Positions 1-9,296 of a DNA stretch of 64,000 nt are shown here, in pieces. The notes beneath the pieces are model-generated. The model was not told the origin of the DNA. It searched no databases and saw only the letters and a program-made list of their open reading frames with translations. This stretch comes from Roseiarcus sp963806935 (GTDB lineage Bacteria > Pseudomonadota > Alphaproteobacteria > Rhizobiales > Beijerinckiaceae), in the NCBI GenBank assembly GCA_963806935.1, contig CAWEAT010000011.1:1-64000 (forward strand), in the 5' to 3' direction. A program made the position numbers and the translations under genes. Within the stretch, counting starts at the first letter, position 1, and the number at the start of each line of letters is the position of its first letter.

Positions 1-473
1 ATCCGTATTCTGGGACCCCCTGCTCCGCGCCGTAGTATTTGTACGGCAGGAATTTGCCGCTCATCACGAGCCGCACCCGGTCTCCCTTCGGATTGGCAAG
101 ACGGTCGATTTCGAGATCGAAGTCGATCGCCGACATGATGCCGTCGCCGAACTCCTCCTCGATCAGCGCCTTGAGCGCCGGGCCGTTGACCATGAGCAAG
201 CTCGTAGAAGCGGTAGAGGAGCGGATCGGTCGGCGGCATCGGCGCCGCCTCGCGTTGGAACTTCGTTGAGCATCCGCTTCTCGCTCTCTGCAAGCCCGAA
301 CAGGCTCGCGGCCCGCTCGGCCAGCGCCTTCGGCAGTTTCATTTGCCCGAGCAGCGCCCCGACCACCAGGATCGGCGACATGCCGCCGATTTCGTCGCAG
401 TTATAGTTTTCCAGCTCCACCCCTTCTCACGCTTGATGTCGAGAATCTTCTCGGCGAGCTGCTCACGCTTCAT
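1..473 (-). pseudogene. cynS: Cyanate hydratase (cyanase), frameshifted and cut by the window edge
   Basis: Cyanase converts cyanate and bicarbonate to ammonia and CO2. From an ATG at 473 the reading starts MKREQLAEKILDIKREKG, then the family blocks IGGMSPILVVGALLGQMKL, LNEVPTRG, MPPTDPLLYRFYEL, MVNGPALKALIEEEFGDG, MSAIDFDLEIDRL and SGKFLPYKYYG follow in the correct order but in changing frames. I place shifts near 400-410, 240 and 197. The frame is still open at position 1, so the C-terminus lies outside the window. Every family block is present, so the gene was recently intact. Three indels within 280 bases are more than elsewhere in the window, so real decay is possible, but the window also has many likely sequencing errors. 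Family identity is confident; functional state is not. Confidence 0.85.
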
Positions 474-797
474 GGTCGGTATCCTCGTAATTGCTGATGC
501 GGCGCTCCGCATCGGCTCGCGCCTAGCCGCAAGATTTGCGCCAGCGCCGAACTTGTCGGGTTGCGACCGCCAACAGTTTTTTCGACATCTCCTTTCGGAT
601 TGTCAGAAGCCGTGCTACACTGCCTGCTCTCGACGTCGACACCGTCGGGCCTGAAGGAGGCGATCATGACTAGGGAGACGGCTCCCGCGGCTGGGGCCGG
701 CGACGGCTCGGAGCACGGCCGAAACGCCGGATGGTCTACCTTTAGGATGCGAAGCGCAGGACAAAGGAAAAAAGCGCGGGGGAGTCAGCGCAAGTCG

Positions 798-852
798 CTG
801 AAAACGCTCGATCCGGACAAGGGCGTCAAAGGAAATCAAAGCCTTTTCCTTG
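798..852 (+). repeat. Dispersed repeat, copy 1 (inverted partner at 9365-9421)
   Basis: The segment that begins CTGAAAACGCTCGAT and contains AAAGGAAATCAAAGCC matches, in reverse complement, the segment at 9365-9421. By eye about 50 of 56 positions agree. Both copies are intergenic. The family is unknown to me. Confidence 0.75.
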
Positions 853-870
853 GATTTATTTGGTTCGGGC

Positions 871-910
871 CTGGCTGGATTTGGCTGGATTTGGCTAAGT
901 TTGGAATCGG
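871..910 (+). repeat. Short 10-base tandem repeat
   Basis: Units CTGGCTGGAT, TTGGCTGGAT, TTGGCTAAGT and TTGGAATCGG follow one another with a 10-base period and growing divergence. It directly follows dispersed repeat copy 1 and lies about 50 bases downstream of the end of recJ. Confidence 0.6.
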
Positions 911-962
911 CTTGGATTGAAACGGCGGCCATTGGCCGAGTGTCCGATGTAGCGCCCGCCGC

Positions 963-2828
963 CTACCGCGTCGCCTCGGCGACGTCGACAACCCTGAGTT
1001 GCGCTCGCTCTCGGCCGCCGTAGCGGTTCACGGCCAGCGTGCCCGCAAGGTGCACCGGCGCCCCCTTGAGACGCGTGAGGGCCTCGCCGAGCTTCTTTCC
1101 GGCGGCGCGGAATGCGATTCCCTCGACCGCCTGCCCGTCGCCTGCGACCGCACGCAGGCGCAGGTGATCGCGGCCGGCGCCGACCGGCATGACCTCCGTC
1201 AGCCGATGGCGCGGCAAGGCGAACACCGGCTCGGGGTTGCCCGACCCATAAGGCCCGGCCGCCTCCAGTCGATGGGCGAGCGCCGGCGTCGCGGCGTTCG
1301 CCGTCAGCGCCGCATCCACGGTAAGGCCCGCGTCGGAGCGCGCCTTCGCCACCGCCTCGCCGAGCCGCTCCTCGAGAAAGGCGCGCCACTCCCCGAGCCG
1401 CTCGCTCGCGAGCGTCACGCCAGCCGCCATCGCGTGCCCGCCGCCCTTGATGGCGAGCCCGGCCTCGACCGCCGCCCGCACGGTCCGGCCGAGATCGACG
1501 CCAGCGATCGAGCGACCCGAGCCGGTCGCGTGCGCGCCGGCGAGAGTCAGCGCAAACGCAGGACGCTCGAACCGCTCCTTGAGCCGCGCCGCGAGCAGGC
1601 CGACGACGCCGGGGGGCCATGTTTCGCCGACGACGACGACTGCCGCGCCGCGCTCTTCCAGCCCAAGCGACATCAGCGCTTCCGCCTCGGCCTCGGCTAG
1701 CGCAGCAATCTCGATCTGCTGCCTGATGCGGTTGAGCCGGTCGAGCTCGACCGCAATCGGGCGAGCTTCAAGGTCGTCTGCCGCGGTGAGGAGCCGGACC
1801 CCCAAGGCTGCGTCGCCGATGCGTCCGCCCGCATTGATGCGCGGCCCGATGAGAAAGCCCAGATGATATGGCCGCGGCGGTCCGTCCGCGCCGGCGACGT
1901 CGAACAGGGCCGCAAGCCCGGGACGACGCCTTTGGCGCATGACTGCGAGCCCTTTGACGACAAAGGCGCGGTTGAGCCCGATCAGCGGGACCACGTCGGC
2001 GACGGTCGCGAGCGCCACGAGATCGAGCGCGGAGATCAGGTCCGGGGCTTGGCGTTTGTTCCAGAAGCCCGCCTCACGCAGCGCCCGGTTCAGCGCGACG
2101 AGCGCCATATAGACGACCCCGGCGGCGCAGAGATAACCGAGCCCCGAAAGATCGTCCTCGCGGTTGGGATCGACCAGCGCCAGCGTATGCGGGAGCGTCT
2201 CCGGAGCCTGGTGATGATCGAACACGATCACGTCAAGGCCGAGCCGGCTTGCGAGTTCGAAGGGCTCGCGGCTGACAGCTCCGCAATCGACCGTCACGAC
2301 GAGCTTGGCGCCTTTATCGGCGAAATCCGCTATCGCCTGGGCGCTGGGGCCATAGCCCTCCGTCACGCGGTCGGGGATGTGGACAATCGTTTCGCAGCCG
2401 CAGGCGTTGAGATATTCGCTGAGGAGCGCGGCGCTGCAGGCGCCATCGACGTCGTAATCGCCGAAAATGGCGACACGCTCGCCGCGCGCGACCGCCTGCC
2501 TCAGGCGCTCGGTCGCCGCCTCCATGTCGCGCAGGCAAAAAGGATCCGGCATCAGGTGGCGCAAGCTCGGATCGAGATGGCGCTGAACCGCCTCCGGCGC
2601 GACGCCACGCCCGGCGAGCACGCGGGCAACCAGTTCGTCCTGCCCGCCGACCTGTGCAATGGCGAGGGCGCGCAACTCCCCGTCCGCGTTGAGGCGCGAC
2701 CGCCACGGCCGCCCCAGCGCCGAACTCTGGACGTCAAGAAAATAGCTTTCGCGCGTCAAAACCCCGCCTTCACACCCGCTACCGTTCAGTTCGCGAATCA
2801 CCGCGACGGCGCGGGACCAGACTACCAT
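963..2828 (-). CDS. recJ: Single-stranded-DNA-specific exonuclease RecJ
   Basis: RecJ degrades single-stranded DNA 5' to 3' in RecF-pathway recombination and mismatch repair. In the 621-residue frame the DHH-family metal motifs are visible: DYDVDG at 124-129, VTVDCG near 178, FDHH at 203-206, RINAGGR at 330-336, and the DHHA1 motif GGHAMAAG at 463-470. Length is normal for the family. The usual RecJ N-terminus resembles the stretch starting at residue 24 (LTRESYFLDVQSSALGR), which begins with a TTG codon at 2759, so the true start may be 2759 (598 residues) rather than the ATG at 2828. The gene is divergent from the DUF4239 gene and has no same-strand partner. Confidence 0.95.
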   Translation of the reverse strand: MVVWSRAVAVIRELNGSGCEGGVLTRESYFLDVQSSALGRPWRSRLNADGELRALAIAQVGGQDELVARVLAGRGVAPEAVQRHLDPSLRHLMPDPFCLRDMEAATERLRQAVARGERVAIFGDYDVDGACSAALLSEYLNACGCETIVHIPDRVTEGYGPSAQAIADFADKGAKLVVTVDCGAVSREPFELASRLGLDVIVFDHHQAPETLPHTLALVDPNREDDLSGLGYLCAAGVVYMALVALNRALREAGFWNKRQAPDLISALDLVALATVADVVPLIGLNRAFVVKGLAVMRQRRRPGLAALFDVAGADGPPRPYHLGFLIGPRINAGGRIGDAALGVRLLTAADDLEARPIAVELDRLNRIRQQIEIAALAEAEAEALMSLGLEERGAAVVVVGETWPPGVVGLLAARLKERFERPAFALTLAGAHATGSGRSIAGVDLGRTVRAAVEAGLAIKGGGHAMAAGVTLASERLGEWRAFLEERLGEAVAKARSDAGLTVDAALTANAATPALAHRLEAAGPYGSGNPEPVFALPRHRLTEVMPVGAGRDHLRLRAVAGDGQAVEGIAFRAAGKKLGEALTRLKGAPVHLAGTLAVNRYGGRERAQLRVVDVAEATR

Positions 2829-2994
2829 GTTGGAAACCGTCGAGATCCAAAAGAAAGTCGGCCGGATCGGCCCCTTGCGGGGGTTGGGCGCTGCGCGATT
2901 CGGACCGAGGTGATAGGCTTCGTTGACGAGGGTGATGCAATTCCGCGAGCAATTCAGGCGCGGTCGCGAGAAACGGGAGCGCTGCTGGTCACCA

Positions 2995-3792
2995 ATGGAG
3001 ATGTGGGTGTCGTATTACTTATCGAGCCTCGAGCTTTGGCAATTGATAGTGCTGATCGTGGTCATACCGACTGCGGCCGCGATCGGTGCGCAGCTTCTCA
3101 TCCGCCGATGGGTCGGCGTCGACAAGTTGGCCAAGAACAACGAAATCGCCGGATTCAAATTCGCCACCGTCGGAGTCATCTATGCGGTGCTGCTGGCCTT
3201 CACGGTCATCGCCGTCTGGGAAAAGTTCAGCGACGCTCAGAACGCAGTCGCGGATGAGGCCGGAGCCGTCGCGGCCCTGCATCATTATACCGCGGGCGAC
3301 GACTCCGACGCCCGCGCGGTGCGAACGGCGCTCGCCAACTATCTCAGAGCTGCGATCGATGACGATTGGCCGGCAATGGCGCGCGAATCGGAAAGTCCGG
3401 TGACAGAGCACGCTCTCGATACCCTTTATGGGACCGCGATCGCGCTCGATCGGGGTGGGACGAGGGGCACAGCGGATATGTCCGAGGTTTTCCGCCAACT
3501 CGACAACGTGACGGCGGCCCGTCGAGTGAGGCTGCACCTGGCGTCCGGGGTCGTGCCGAATGTCATTTGGATGGCTCTCTTCATGGGCGCGCTTCTTACC
3601 GTGGGATTCGCGCTCTTCTTCGGTAGCGAGAATCCGATCGCCCAGGTCTCAATGACCGGCGTATTGTCGGTCCTCGTAACCACGGGATTGGTCGTCATCC
3701 TCTCGATCGACCACCCGTTCACCGGCCCGGTTCACATTCACCCCGAACCACTAGCCTCGGTGCTCGGGGAGGTCTCCCGCCCTCCGGGCTGA
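2995..3792 (+). CDS. DUF4239-type (bestrophin-like) membrane protein, paralogue 1
   Basis: The predicted 265-residue protein has two membrane segments near the N-terminus (LWQLIVLIVVIPTAAAIGAQ and FATVGVIYAVLLAFTVIAVW), a soluble central region of about 120 residues, and two C-terminal spans (VIWMALFMGALLTVGFALFF and VLSVLVTTGLVVILSI). This 2 + loop + 2 plan fits the DUF4239 family, whose function is unknown. Two further proteins with the same plan occur at 35365-36135 and 58498-59286. I chose ATG 2995 because an in-frame ATG at 2923 adds only a basic, non-membrane leader; 3001 is also possible. The gene stands alone, divergent from recJ. Confidence 0.75.
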   Translation: MEMWVSYYLSSLELWQLIVLIVVIPTAAAIGAQLLIRRWVGVDKLAKNNEIAGFKFATVGVIYAVLLAFTVIAVWEKFSDAQNAVADEAGAVAALHHYTAGDDSDARAVRTALANYLRAAIDDDWPAMARESESPVTEHALDTLYGTAIALDRGGTRGTADMSEVFRQLDNVTAARRVRLHLASGVVPNVIWMALFMGALLTVGFALFFGSENPIAQVSMTGVLSVLVTTGLVVILSIDHPFTGPVHIHPEPLASVLGEVSRPPG

Positions 3793-3826
3793 TTCCTGCA
3801 GCGGGTCTGGCGAGCGCGGCCTCCGA

Positions 3827-4252
3827 TCACCACCAAAGCCCGGGCGTCGCCAATTCCACCAGCGCCTCGTCCGGGTCACGGATATAAAGGCTCGTTCCAC
3901 CACGCGGCCAGCGATATTCGCCAACAACCTCGACGCCGCGTTCGGTAAGCCGGCTGCGCCAGGCGTCGAGGTCCCCTGAGGCTATCGAAAGCGCCAAGTG
4001 CGGACGTCCGCGCCCGTCGTGGCCCGGGATTGTGCCCCTCGCATCAACAACGTCACCTTCGGTCGAACCGGCCTGAAACACCAGCAGCACGCTCCGAGCG
4101 GCGACGTCAAAGGCCACAAGGCGCGGCAAATCGACCAGCGTCCTCAATCCAAACAGATCGCGGTAGAACGTCGCCGTGCGCTCGAGATCGCGCGCATAGA
4201 GGGAAGTTTCAAGCAGGCCATCGATCGGTGGCGGGCTCGTTCGGTTCGACAT
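3827..4252 (-). CDS. VOC-superfamily (glyoxalase/bleomycin-resistance fold) protein
   Basis: This 141-residue protein has the paired beta-alpha-beta-beta-beta modules of the vicinal-oxygen-chelate fold. The first module includes LLETSLYARDLERTATFYRD and ends VLLVFQAG. The second includes HLALSIASGDLDAWRSRL and ends with IRDPDEALVELATPG, a typical metal-binding C-terminal strand. Members include glyoxalases, ring-cleavage dioxygenases and drug-binding proteins; the substrate cannot be told from sequence. It lies 67 bases downstream of, and on the same strand as, the EamA transporter gene, so co-transcription is possible. Confidence 0.85.
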   Translation of the reverse strand: MSNRTSPPPIDGLLETSLYARDLERTATFYRDLFGLRTLVDLPRLVAFDVAARSVLLVFQAGSTEGDVVDARGTIPGHDGRGRPHLALSIASGDLDAWRSRLTERGVEVVGEYRWPRGGTSLYIRDPDEALVELATPGLWW

Positions 4253-4319
4253 GTCTCGTCTGCCCTTCGGCGCGAGCTAACGCGCCAGCCTTCCGCTTGG
4301 CGCCGATCACGACCCTTCG

Positions 4320-5201
4320 TCAATCGACGTCGATCGCTGATTTCCGAGGGCGCCGCATCCGCCTCTCGCGAAGCGCGAGATAGGCGCCGCACGCGACCAC
4401 GAGGGACGCGCCGATCAATGTCGCGGCCGACGGCCAATCGCCAAAAACAAGGACGCCTGAAACGATCATCCAGATGAGCTGAGTGTAGGTGAACGGGGTC
4501 AAGGTCGGCGCTGGGGCAAAACGATGGGCGACAATCAGCATTCCATGGCTGGTGGCGGCGAAAACGCCCATTCCCGCCATGATCACCCAATCGATCGCCG
4601 ACTGGGGCTGCCGCCAGATCCAGGGCAATATTGGAGTCAGGAATACGATGCCGGCGATTTGGGTCCAGGCAAGCGTCGTCTGGGCGGAGTCCGAACCGGC
4701 CAGTTTCCGGGTGGCCAGCACGTATCCCGAATTGCAAACAACCCCGGCGACAGCGACGAGAACGATCGGCTGAAACGCTCCTGCTCCCGGGCGCGTAGCG
4801 ATCAGCACACCTAGAAATCCGAGCGCGATTGCGATCATGCGTTCCGCGCCCACTCTTTCGCCCAGCACGGGTCCCGCAAGAAGGGCCACAAAGACGGGCG
4901 TGAGAAATGAGATTGTCGCAGTCTCCGACAGCTGGAGCTCGCGGACCGCAAGCACGTTCGCGGTCGTCGAACAAAATAGCAAAACCGAGCGCAACAGCTG
5001 TAGTCGAGGGCGCCTCGAACGCAGCCTGGCCGGCCGCGACAGAGATTGTGATGCGACAAGCGCGATCAGCGACGCCCCAACGTAACGCGCCCACACGATC
5101 TGTGCGATCGGCAAAGACGCGCTCAGCCATTTGGCGCACGTGTCCTGACCGGTGAAGCAAATCATGGTGGCGCACATGAGTCCGATCGCGAGGATGCGCA
5201 T
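4320..5201 (-). CDS. EamA/DMT-family inner-membrane transporter
   Basis: The protein shows about ten hydrophobic spans in two repeated EamA halves. The first half contains FTGQDTCAKWL, the glutamate-bearing LSETATISFLTPVFVALLAGP and LGERV. The second half contains HRFAPAPTLTPFTYTQLIW and VFGDWPSAATLIGASLVV. These are hallmarks of drug/metabolite transporters that export amino acids or other small molecules. I start at the ATG at 5201 (MRILAIGLM) because GAGGA precedes it and it begins right at the first span; an ATG at 5243 would add 14 hydrophilic residues without a ribosome-binding site. It follows the homoserine dehydrogenase gene on the same strand by about 56 bases. The substrate is unknown. 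Confidence 0.88.
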   Translation of the reverse strand: MRILAIGLMCATMICFTGQDTCAKWLSASLPIAQIVWARYVGASLIALVASQSLSRPARLRSRRPRLQLLRSVLLFCSTTANVLAVRELQLSETATISFLTPVFVALLAGPVLGERVGAERMIAIALGFLGVLIATRPGAGAFQPIVLVAVAGVVCNSGYVLATRKLAGSDSAQTTLAWTQIAGIVFLTPILPWIWRQPQSAIDWVIMAGMGVFAATSHGMLIVAHRFAPAPTLTPFTYTQLIWMIVSGVLVFGDWPSAATLIGASLVVACGAYLALRERRMRRPRKSAIDVD

Positions 5202-5257
5202 GCGGCGATCCTCGGCTTCGCCCCTGTCAAGCGCCGCGATCATCGAGAATTAGGCGC

Positions 5258-6562
5258 TCACACCGCTTCGCGTTCTATGCGAATAACCTGCGGCTTCTCG
5301 CGAACCAGCCCATCCTCGACAGTATGCTTGAGGGCGTCGCGTATGGACGATTCGGTCGTTCCGTAGGTCATCAGCACCACCGGGACAACTCCTGCCGCCG
5401 CGGCTTCCTTCGTCGCGCGCTTTTGCATGATCGCCTCAAGCGAGATCAGCCGTTCGCCCATTCGCGCCGCGATGGCCCCCATGGCGCCCGGACGATCGAC
5501 GACCGCAAGGCGCACGTAATAGCCGCCCTCGTGGCGCTGCATCGGCACCCGGTCCGCCTCGACAAGCGAGGCGGTGGGCCGGCCGAACGCCGGCACGCGG
5601 ATCCCGCGCGCGATATCAACAATGTCGGCCGCGACGGCCGACGCGGTCGCATCGCCCCCCGCTCCCGGCCCGACCAGCGTCAGCTCTCCGACGGCGTCGC
5701 CATCGATCGAGACCGCATTGAGCACGCCCATGGTCTGGGCGAGCGGCGCGCTCTTGGCCACCATCGTCGGATGCACTCGCTGCTCAACGCCATGGGGCGT
5801 TCGTTCGGCCACGCCCAGGAGCTTGACGCGGAATCCGAGTTCGTCGGCCGCGCTCAAGTCGGCGAGTGTGATCGTCTCGATACCCTCGACCGAAACCGCC
5901 CCGGCGTCGATCTTGGCCCCGAACGCAAGCGAGGCAAGAATGGCGAGCTTGTGCGCCGTATCGAAGCCGCCGACGTCAAACGTCGGATCCGCTTCGGCAT
6001 AGCCGAGCCTCTGAGCCTCGCCAAGGCAGACCTCGAACGGCAGGTTCTCGCTCTCCATGCGGGAGAGGATGTAGTTGCAAGTGCCATTGAGAATACCGGA
6101 AACCCGCTGGATTGCGTTTCCGGCCAAACTCTCTCGCAGGGTCTTGATGATGGGTATGCCGCCGCCCACCGCCGCTTCAAAAAAGAGCTGCGCCCCGGAT
6201 CGCTCGGCAAGGGCAGCAAGCTCGAAACCATGCGCCGCGAGCATCGCCTTATTCGCGGAAACGACCGGCGTCCCGCGTGCAAGCGCGGCCTTCGCCGCCG
6301 CAAGCGCGACTCCGTCGGCGCCGCCAATCAATTCAACGAAAATGTCGATGTCGGCGGAGGCGGCAAGTTCCTCCGCGCTGGCGAAGTAGACGGCCTTGCC
6401 GACATCAATGCTGCGGTTCTTGCGGCGGGCGCTATAGGCGACGACCTCGAGTTCGCGTCCCGCCCGTGCGAGGAACCCAGCCTGTTGCCTCTCAAGAAGT
6501 CGAAAGAGGCTGGTCCCGACCACGCCGAGACCGGCTACTCCCAAGCGAAGCGGCTTCGTCAT
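5258..6562 (-). CDS. hom: Homoserine dehydrogenase
   Basis: This enzyme reduces aspartate semialdehyde to homoserine, the branch-point step to threonine and methionine. The 434-residue protein has an N-terminal Rossmann nucleotide site (GVAGLGVVGTSLFRLL, residues 8-23), the catalytic-domain motifs VVSANKAML, SGILNGTCNYIL and ADPTFDVGGFDTAHK, and a C-terminal ACT domain of about 80 residues (from roughly 350, YYVRLAVVDRPGAMGAIA) that in relatives binds threonine for feedback control. Full length and intact, it is followed on the same strand by an EamA transporter, which may export a related amino acid; that link is inferred from position only. Confidence 0.96.
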   Translation of the reverse strand: MTKPLRLGVAGLGVVGTSLFRLLERQQAGFLARAGRELEVVAYSARRKNRSIDVGKAVYFASAEELAASADIDIFVELIGGADGVALAAAKAALARGTPVVSANKAMLAAHGFELAALAERSGAQLFFEAAVGGGIPIIKTLRESLAGNAIQRVSGILNGTCNYILSRMESENLPFEVCLGEAQRLGYAEADPTFDVGGFDTAHKLAILASLAFGAKIDAGAVSVEGIETITLADLSAADELGFRVKLLGVAERTPHGVEQRVHPTMVAKSAPLAQTMGVLNAVSIDGDAVGELTLVGPGAGGDATASAVAADIVDIARGIRVPAFGRPTASLVEADRVPMQRHEGGYYVRLAVVDRPGAMGAIAARMGERLISLEAIMQKRATKEAAAAGVVPVVLMTYGTTESSIRDALKHTVEDGLVREKPQVIRIEREAV

Positions 6563-6650
6563 TCTGTCCTCGCTCCGCCCTCCGCCGATCGTGACCGCCG
6601 CCGGCCTTGCGCCTCATTCGCGGTCCGGGGATCAACGAAGCGCGGGCGGC

Positions 6651-7067
6651 TTAGCCGTATCGTTCGGAGGCGGATTTCTTCTTCTTCTTCCGCTCTTTCC
6701 GCGCGGCATAGCGGGCGTCTCGCTCGAGCTTTTTCTCGTATTCGAGTTGCGCCTCCAATTCACGCTGGCGCTCCGCATCGGCCTCGCGCGCAAGGGCTTC
6801 GAGCCTCAACTGCTCCTGCCGCGCCGCCTCCTCAACCGCGCGCCGTGCGGCTTCCGCCGCCGCTTCCTCCGCCTTGCGCTTCGCGCGCTCGGCGTCGCGG
6901 ACGACCCGCGCTTCAAGAATCGCTTTGCGCTTGGCCTCGCGCTCGATGATCGCAGGGTCGGTTGGATCATATTTCGAGTTGGCGAGGAACTTTTCCGCCA
7001 TCGCCTTGCGCGCGTTGGCGGCGGCGGCTTGGCGGTCAGCGAATTTATTGCCGTTCAAGAAAGACAT
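6651..7067 (-). CDS. DUF6481 family protein, highly charged coiled coil
   Basis: This 138-residue protein begins MSFLNGNKFADRQAAAANAR and then runs into a long Ala/Glu/Arg/Lys-rich helix with repeated E-A-R and R-K-A patterns (residues about 45-125), ending in KERKKKKKSASERYG. The start and composition fit DUF6481, a family known mainly from Alphaproteobacteria and without assigned function. No membrane span or signal peptide is visible, so it is probably cytoplasmic and, from the basic tail, may bind nucleic acid. It is divergent from the DUF2189 gene across 222 bases. Confidence 0.8.
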   Translation of the reverse strand: MSFLNGNKFADRQAAAANARKAMAEKFLANSKYDPTDPAIIEREAKRKAILEARVVRDAERAKRKAEEAAAEAARRAVEEAARQEQLRLEALAREADAERQRELEAQLEYEKKLERDARYAARKERKKKKKSASERYG

Positions 7068-7289
7068 TGCATTCCTAGGCTAGTGATTGTCGGGGATGCG
7101 GGCTCATGGCACAGCGCGAGCAAATCGGCAATGGTTTTCCGCGCAATTCCGCGATGCGTCCTCAGCATTGCGATGCGTCGCCTCATGGGAGGCGGCGAAA
7201 TGACGCGTCCAGCGTTGTTGATTGCCTGCTCTGAACGTGGTCCACTCCCCACGCGCCCGGGAAGAGGCCGCGACCAGGGGAGCGATTTG

Positions 7290-8105
7290 ATGGCCGTTGT
7301 GGTTGGCGCGGGGCCGTCGCCCGCGAATGAGCAGGCCGCCGACGTCGGCAGGTCGCCGCCATTCGAGATCCGCAAGATCGAGATTGCCGATGTCATCGAG
7401 TGCATCGCCAAGGGGCTGCAGGACTTTGGACGGGCGCCCCGATACGGCATGTTCTTCGGCGCCATCTACGCGATCGGCGGCCTCCTGATTGTCTGGACGG
7501 CGTTCGCGCTGGACTATCCCTATCTCGCTTATCCGTTTGTCATGGGTTTTGCGTTGTTTGCGCCATTTGGCGCGGCGGGCACATACGAGATTTCGCGCCG
7601 TCTGGAAAGCGGCGAACCGCTCTCCTGGTCGGCGATTCTCGGCTCGGTCTGGAGCCGAAAGGGGAAGGAGCTTGGGTGGCTCGCGCTTGTCAGTCTCTTC
7701 ACCCTGATCATCTGGCTCGACCTCGCGGTCTTCGTCTTCCTGATGTTCTACGGCGCCGACATTCCGTCCATGCCGCAGTTGTTCGCCAAAATCTTCACCA
7801 CCCCTTACGGCGTGGCGTTCCTTCTGGTCGGCAATGGGCTGGGCGCGATCATTGCTCTCCTCGTCTTTTCGATCACCGCCGTCGCCCCGCCTCTCGTCGT
7901 CGATCGCGAGGCGGATTTCGTGACCGCGATGACCACCAGCGTGCGCGCGGTTTTGGCCAATCCGCGCCCGATGCTGGCTTGGGCGATCGTCATCGGCGCC
8001 GACCTTGCGATTTCGTTCGCCACCCTTTTCGTCGCGCTCCTCGTGATCTTCCCGGTACTTGGCCATACGACCTGGCATCTCTATCGCCGCCTGATCGTCC
8101 AATAG
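7290..8105 (+). CDS. DUF2189 domain-containing integral membrane protein
   Basis: The 271-residue protein opens with a hydrophilic stretch (FEIRKIEIADVIECIAKGLQ) typical of DUF2189 proteins and then shows about six spans, including FFGAIYAIGGLLIVW, YPFVMGFALFAPFGAAG, LALVSLFTLIIWLDLAVFVFL, VAFLLVGNGLGAIIALLVF and two C-terminal spans. It ends with GHTTWHLYRRLI, a conserved family tail. The start at ATG 7290 follows AGGGGAGC. Function is unknown; the family is sometimes found beside cytochrome oxidase genes, and ctaA follows on the same strand 99 bases downstream. Confidence 0.85.
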   Translation: MAVVVGAGPSPANEQAADVGRSPPFEIRKIEIADVIECIAKGLQDFGRAPRYGMFFGAIYAIGGLLIVWTAFALDYPYLAYPFVMGFALFAPFGAAGTYEISRRLESGEPLSWSAILGSVWSRKGKELGWLALVSLFTLIIWLDLAVFVFLMFYGADIPSMPQLFAKIFTTPYGVAFLLVGNGLGAIIALLVFSITAVAPPLVVDREADFVTAMTTSVRAVLANPRPMLAWAIVIGADLAISFATLFVALLVIFPVLGHTTWHLYRRLIVQ

Positions 8106-8204
8106 GTTTCGCGACACGTCGCGGTCGCGGCGCGCGTTGCGCCGCCGACGCGTTTGCGCCAAAAGCCTGGGCTTAAGTTTCAGGAAAGCTGACGTCCCAA
8201 TCCA

Positions 8205-9296
8205 ATGGCCCTGACCCGCAGCGCGCCCGCCGCCAGCCAAACCGCGGGCCTCGATGCTCCCGCCGCTGTTCGGTTCTGGCTGATCGCCGTGGCCGGTCTC
8301 GTCTTCCTCATGGTTCTGGTCGGCGGCGCGACCCGTCTGACCGAGTCGGGCCTCTCGATCACCCAGTGGAAGCCGGTCACCGGGGTGATTCCGCCGATGA
8401 GCGGCCCGGAATGGCAGGCCGAGTTCGACCGCTATAAGCAAATCCCGCAGTTCGCGGCGCTCAATCCGGACATGACGATCGAGGGCTTCAAGACCATCTT
8501 CTGGTGGGAATGGGGCCATCGGCTGCTGGCGCGGATCGTAGGCGCGGCTTTTATCCTCCCATGTCTGTGGTTCTGGCGGCAAGGACAGCTCAAAGGCGCG
8601 CTTGGGCGACAGGTCGCCGTCGCCGCCGGCTTGCTGGCGCTCGAGCCGATCGTCGGCTGGTGGATGGTGACGTCGGGCTTGAGCGAGCGAACCGAAGTGG
8701 CGCAGCAGCGGCTGGCGATGCACCTCATGATCGCCGCGGCCACGTTCGGCGCGCTGATCTACGCCGCCGCCGGGCTTGGCGAGCGGCCGCGCCCGGGCGC
8801 GGCGGCCAGCCGGGGTTTCCTGATTTCCGCCCGCCTGTTCGCTGCGGCGGCGTTCTGCCAGATCGGCCTCGGCGCCTTGGTCGCGGGCCTTCGCGCCGGC
8901 CTCATCTACAACACCTGGCCGCTCATGGGGTCGGGCTTCGTTCCGGGCGAAGCGTTCAAGCCGAACTGGCTGCCAGCGATGCTCAACGACCCGGCGACGG
9001 CGCAGTTCGACCATCGCGCGCTCGCCTATGCGATCGTCGCGTTCGCCCTCGTTCAGGCTTTCGCCGCGGTTCGCGCCGGGCCCGCGGCGCCGCTTGCGAG
9101 CCGCGCGCTCGTCATCGCGGCGATCGCGATGCTTCAGGTTGGACTGGGCGTGGCGACGCTCCTCTCCGTTGTCCCCATCGGGCTGGCGCTCGCCCATCAG
9201 GCGCTGGCCTTCGGGCTCTTCGGCCTCGCCGTCATCCACCTTCGCGCGACTGGAATGGAGCAAGGCGATCAGCAATCCACGTATGTCGTGAGCTAA
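8205..9296 (+). CDS. ctaA: Heme A synthase (CtaA/COX15)
   Basis: CtaA oxidises the C8 methyl of heme O to give heme A for aa3-type oxidases, acting in the inner membrane with CtaB. The 363-residue protein has eight spans and the four conserved heme-ligand histidine contexts: WWEWGHRLLARIVG, LAMHLMIAA, FDHRALAYAI and LALAHQALAFG. The family signature VGGATRLTESGLSITQW lies at about 40-57. Length and order match alphaproteobacterial type 2 CtaA. It is the last gene before a 377-base intergenic stretch; ctaB is at 14265-15215 on the other strand, so the heme O and heme A genes are not in one operon. Confidence 0.96.
   Translation: MALTRSAPAASQTAGLDAPAAVRFWLIAVAGLVFLMVLVGGATRLTESGLSITQWKPVTGVIPPMSGPEWQAEFDRYKQIPQFAALNPDMTIEGFKTIFWWEWGHRLLARIVGAAFILPCLWFWRQGQLKGALGRQVAVAAGLLALEPIVGWWMVTSGLSERTEVAQQRLAMHLMIAAATFGALIYAAAGLGERPRPGAAASRGFLISARLFAAAAFCQIGLGALVAGLRAGLIYNTWPLMGSGFVPGEAFKPNWLPAMLNDPATAQFDHRALAYAIVAFALVQAFAAVRAGPAAPLASRALVIAAIAMLQVGLGVATLLSVVPIGLALAHQALAFGLFGLAVIHLRATGMEQGDQQSTYVVS

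Larger units (their letters stand above)
474..962. other. Intergenic region with no supported gene
   Basis: This 489-base stretch lies between the divergent cynS remnant start and the recJ 3' end. It holds one open frame from 666 to 920 preceded by a good ribosome-binding sequence (AAGGAGG near 653-659). Its C-terminal half is encoded by a dispersed repeat (798-852) and a 10-base tandem repeat (871-910), so I do not call it a gene. No terminator hairpin is clear. Confidence 0.5.

Noticed and set aside
666..920. Open frame with a good ribosome-binding site in the 474-962 gap
   Set aside because: Its second half is translated repeat DNA and the first half has no family; I could not support a real gene.
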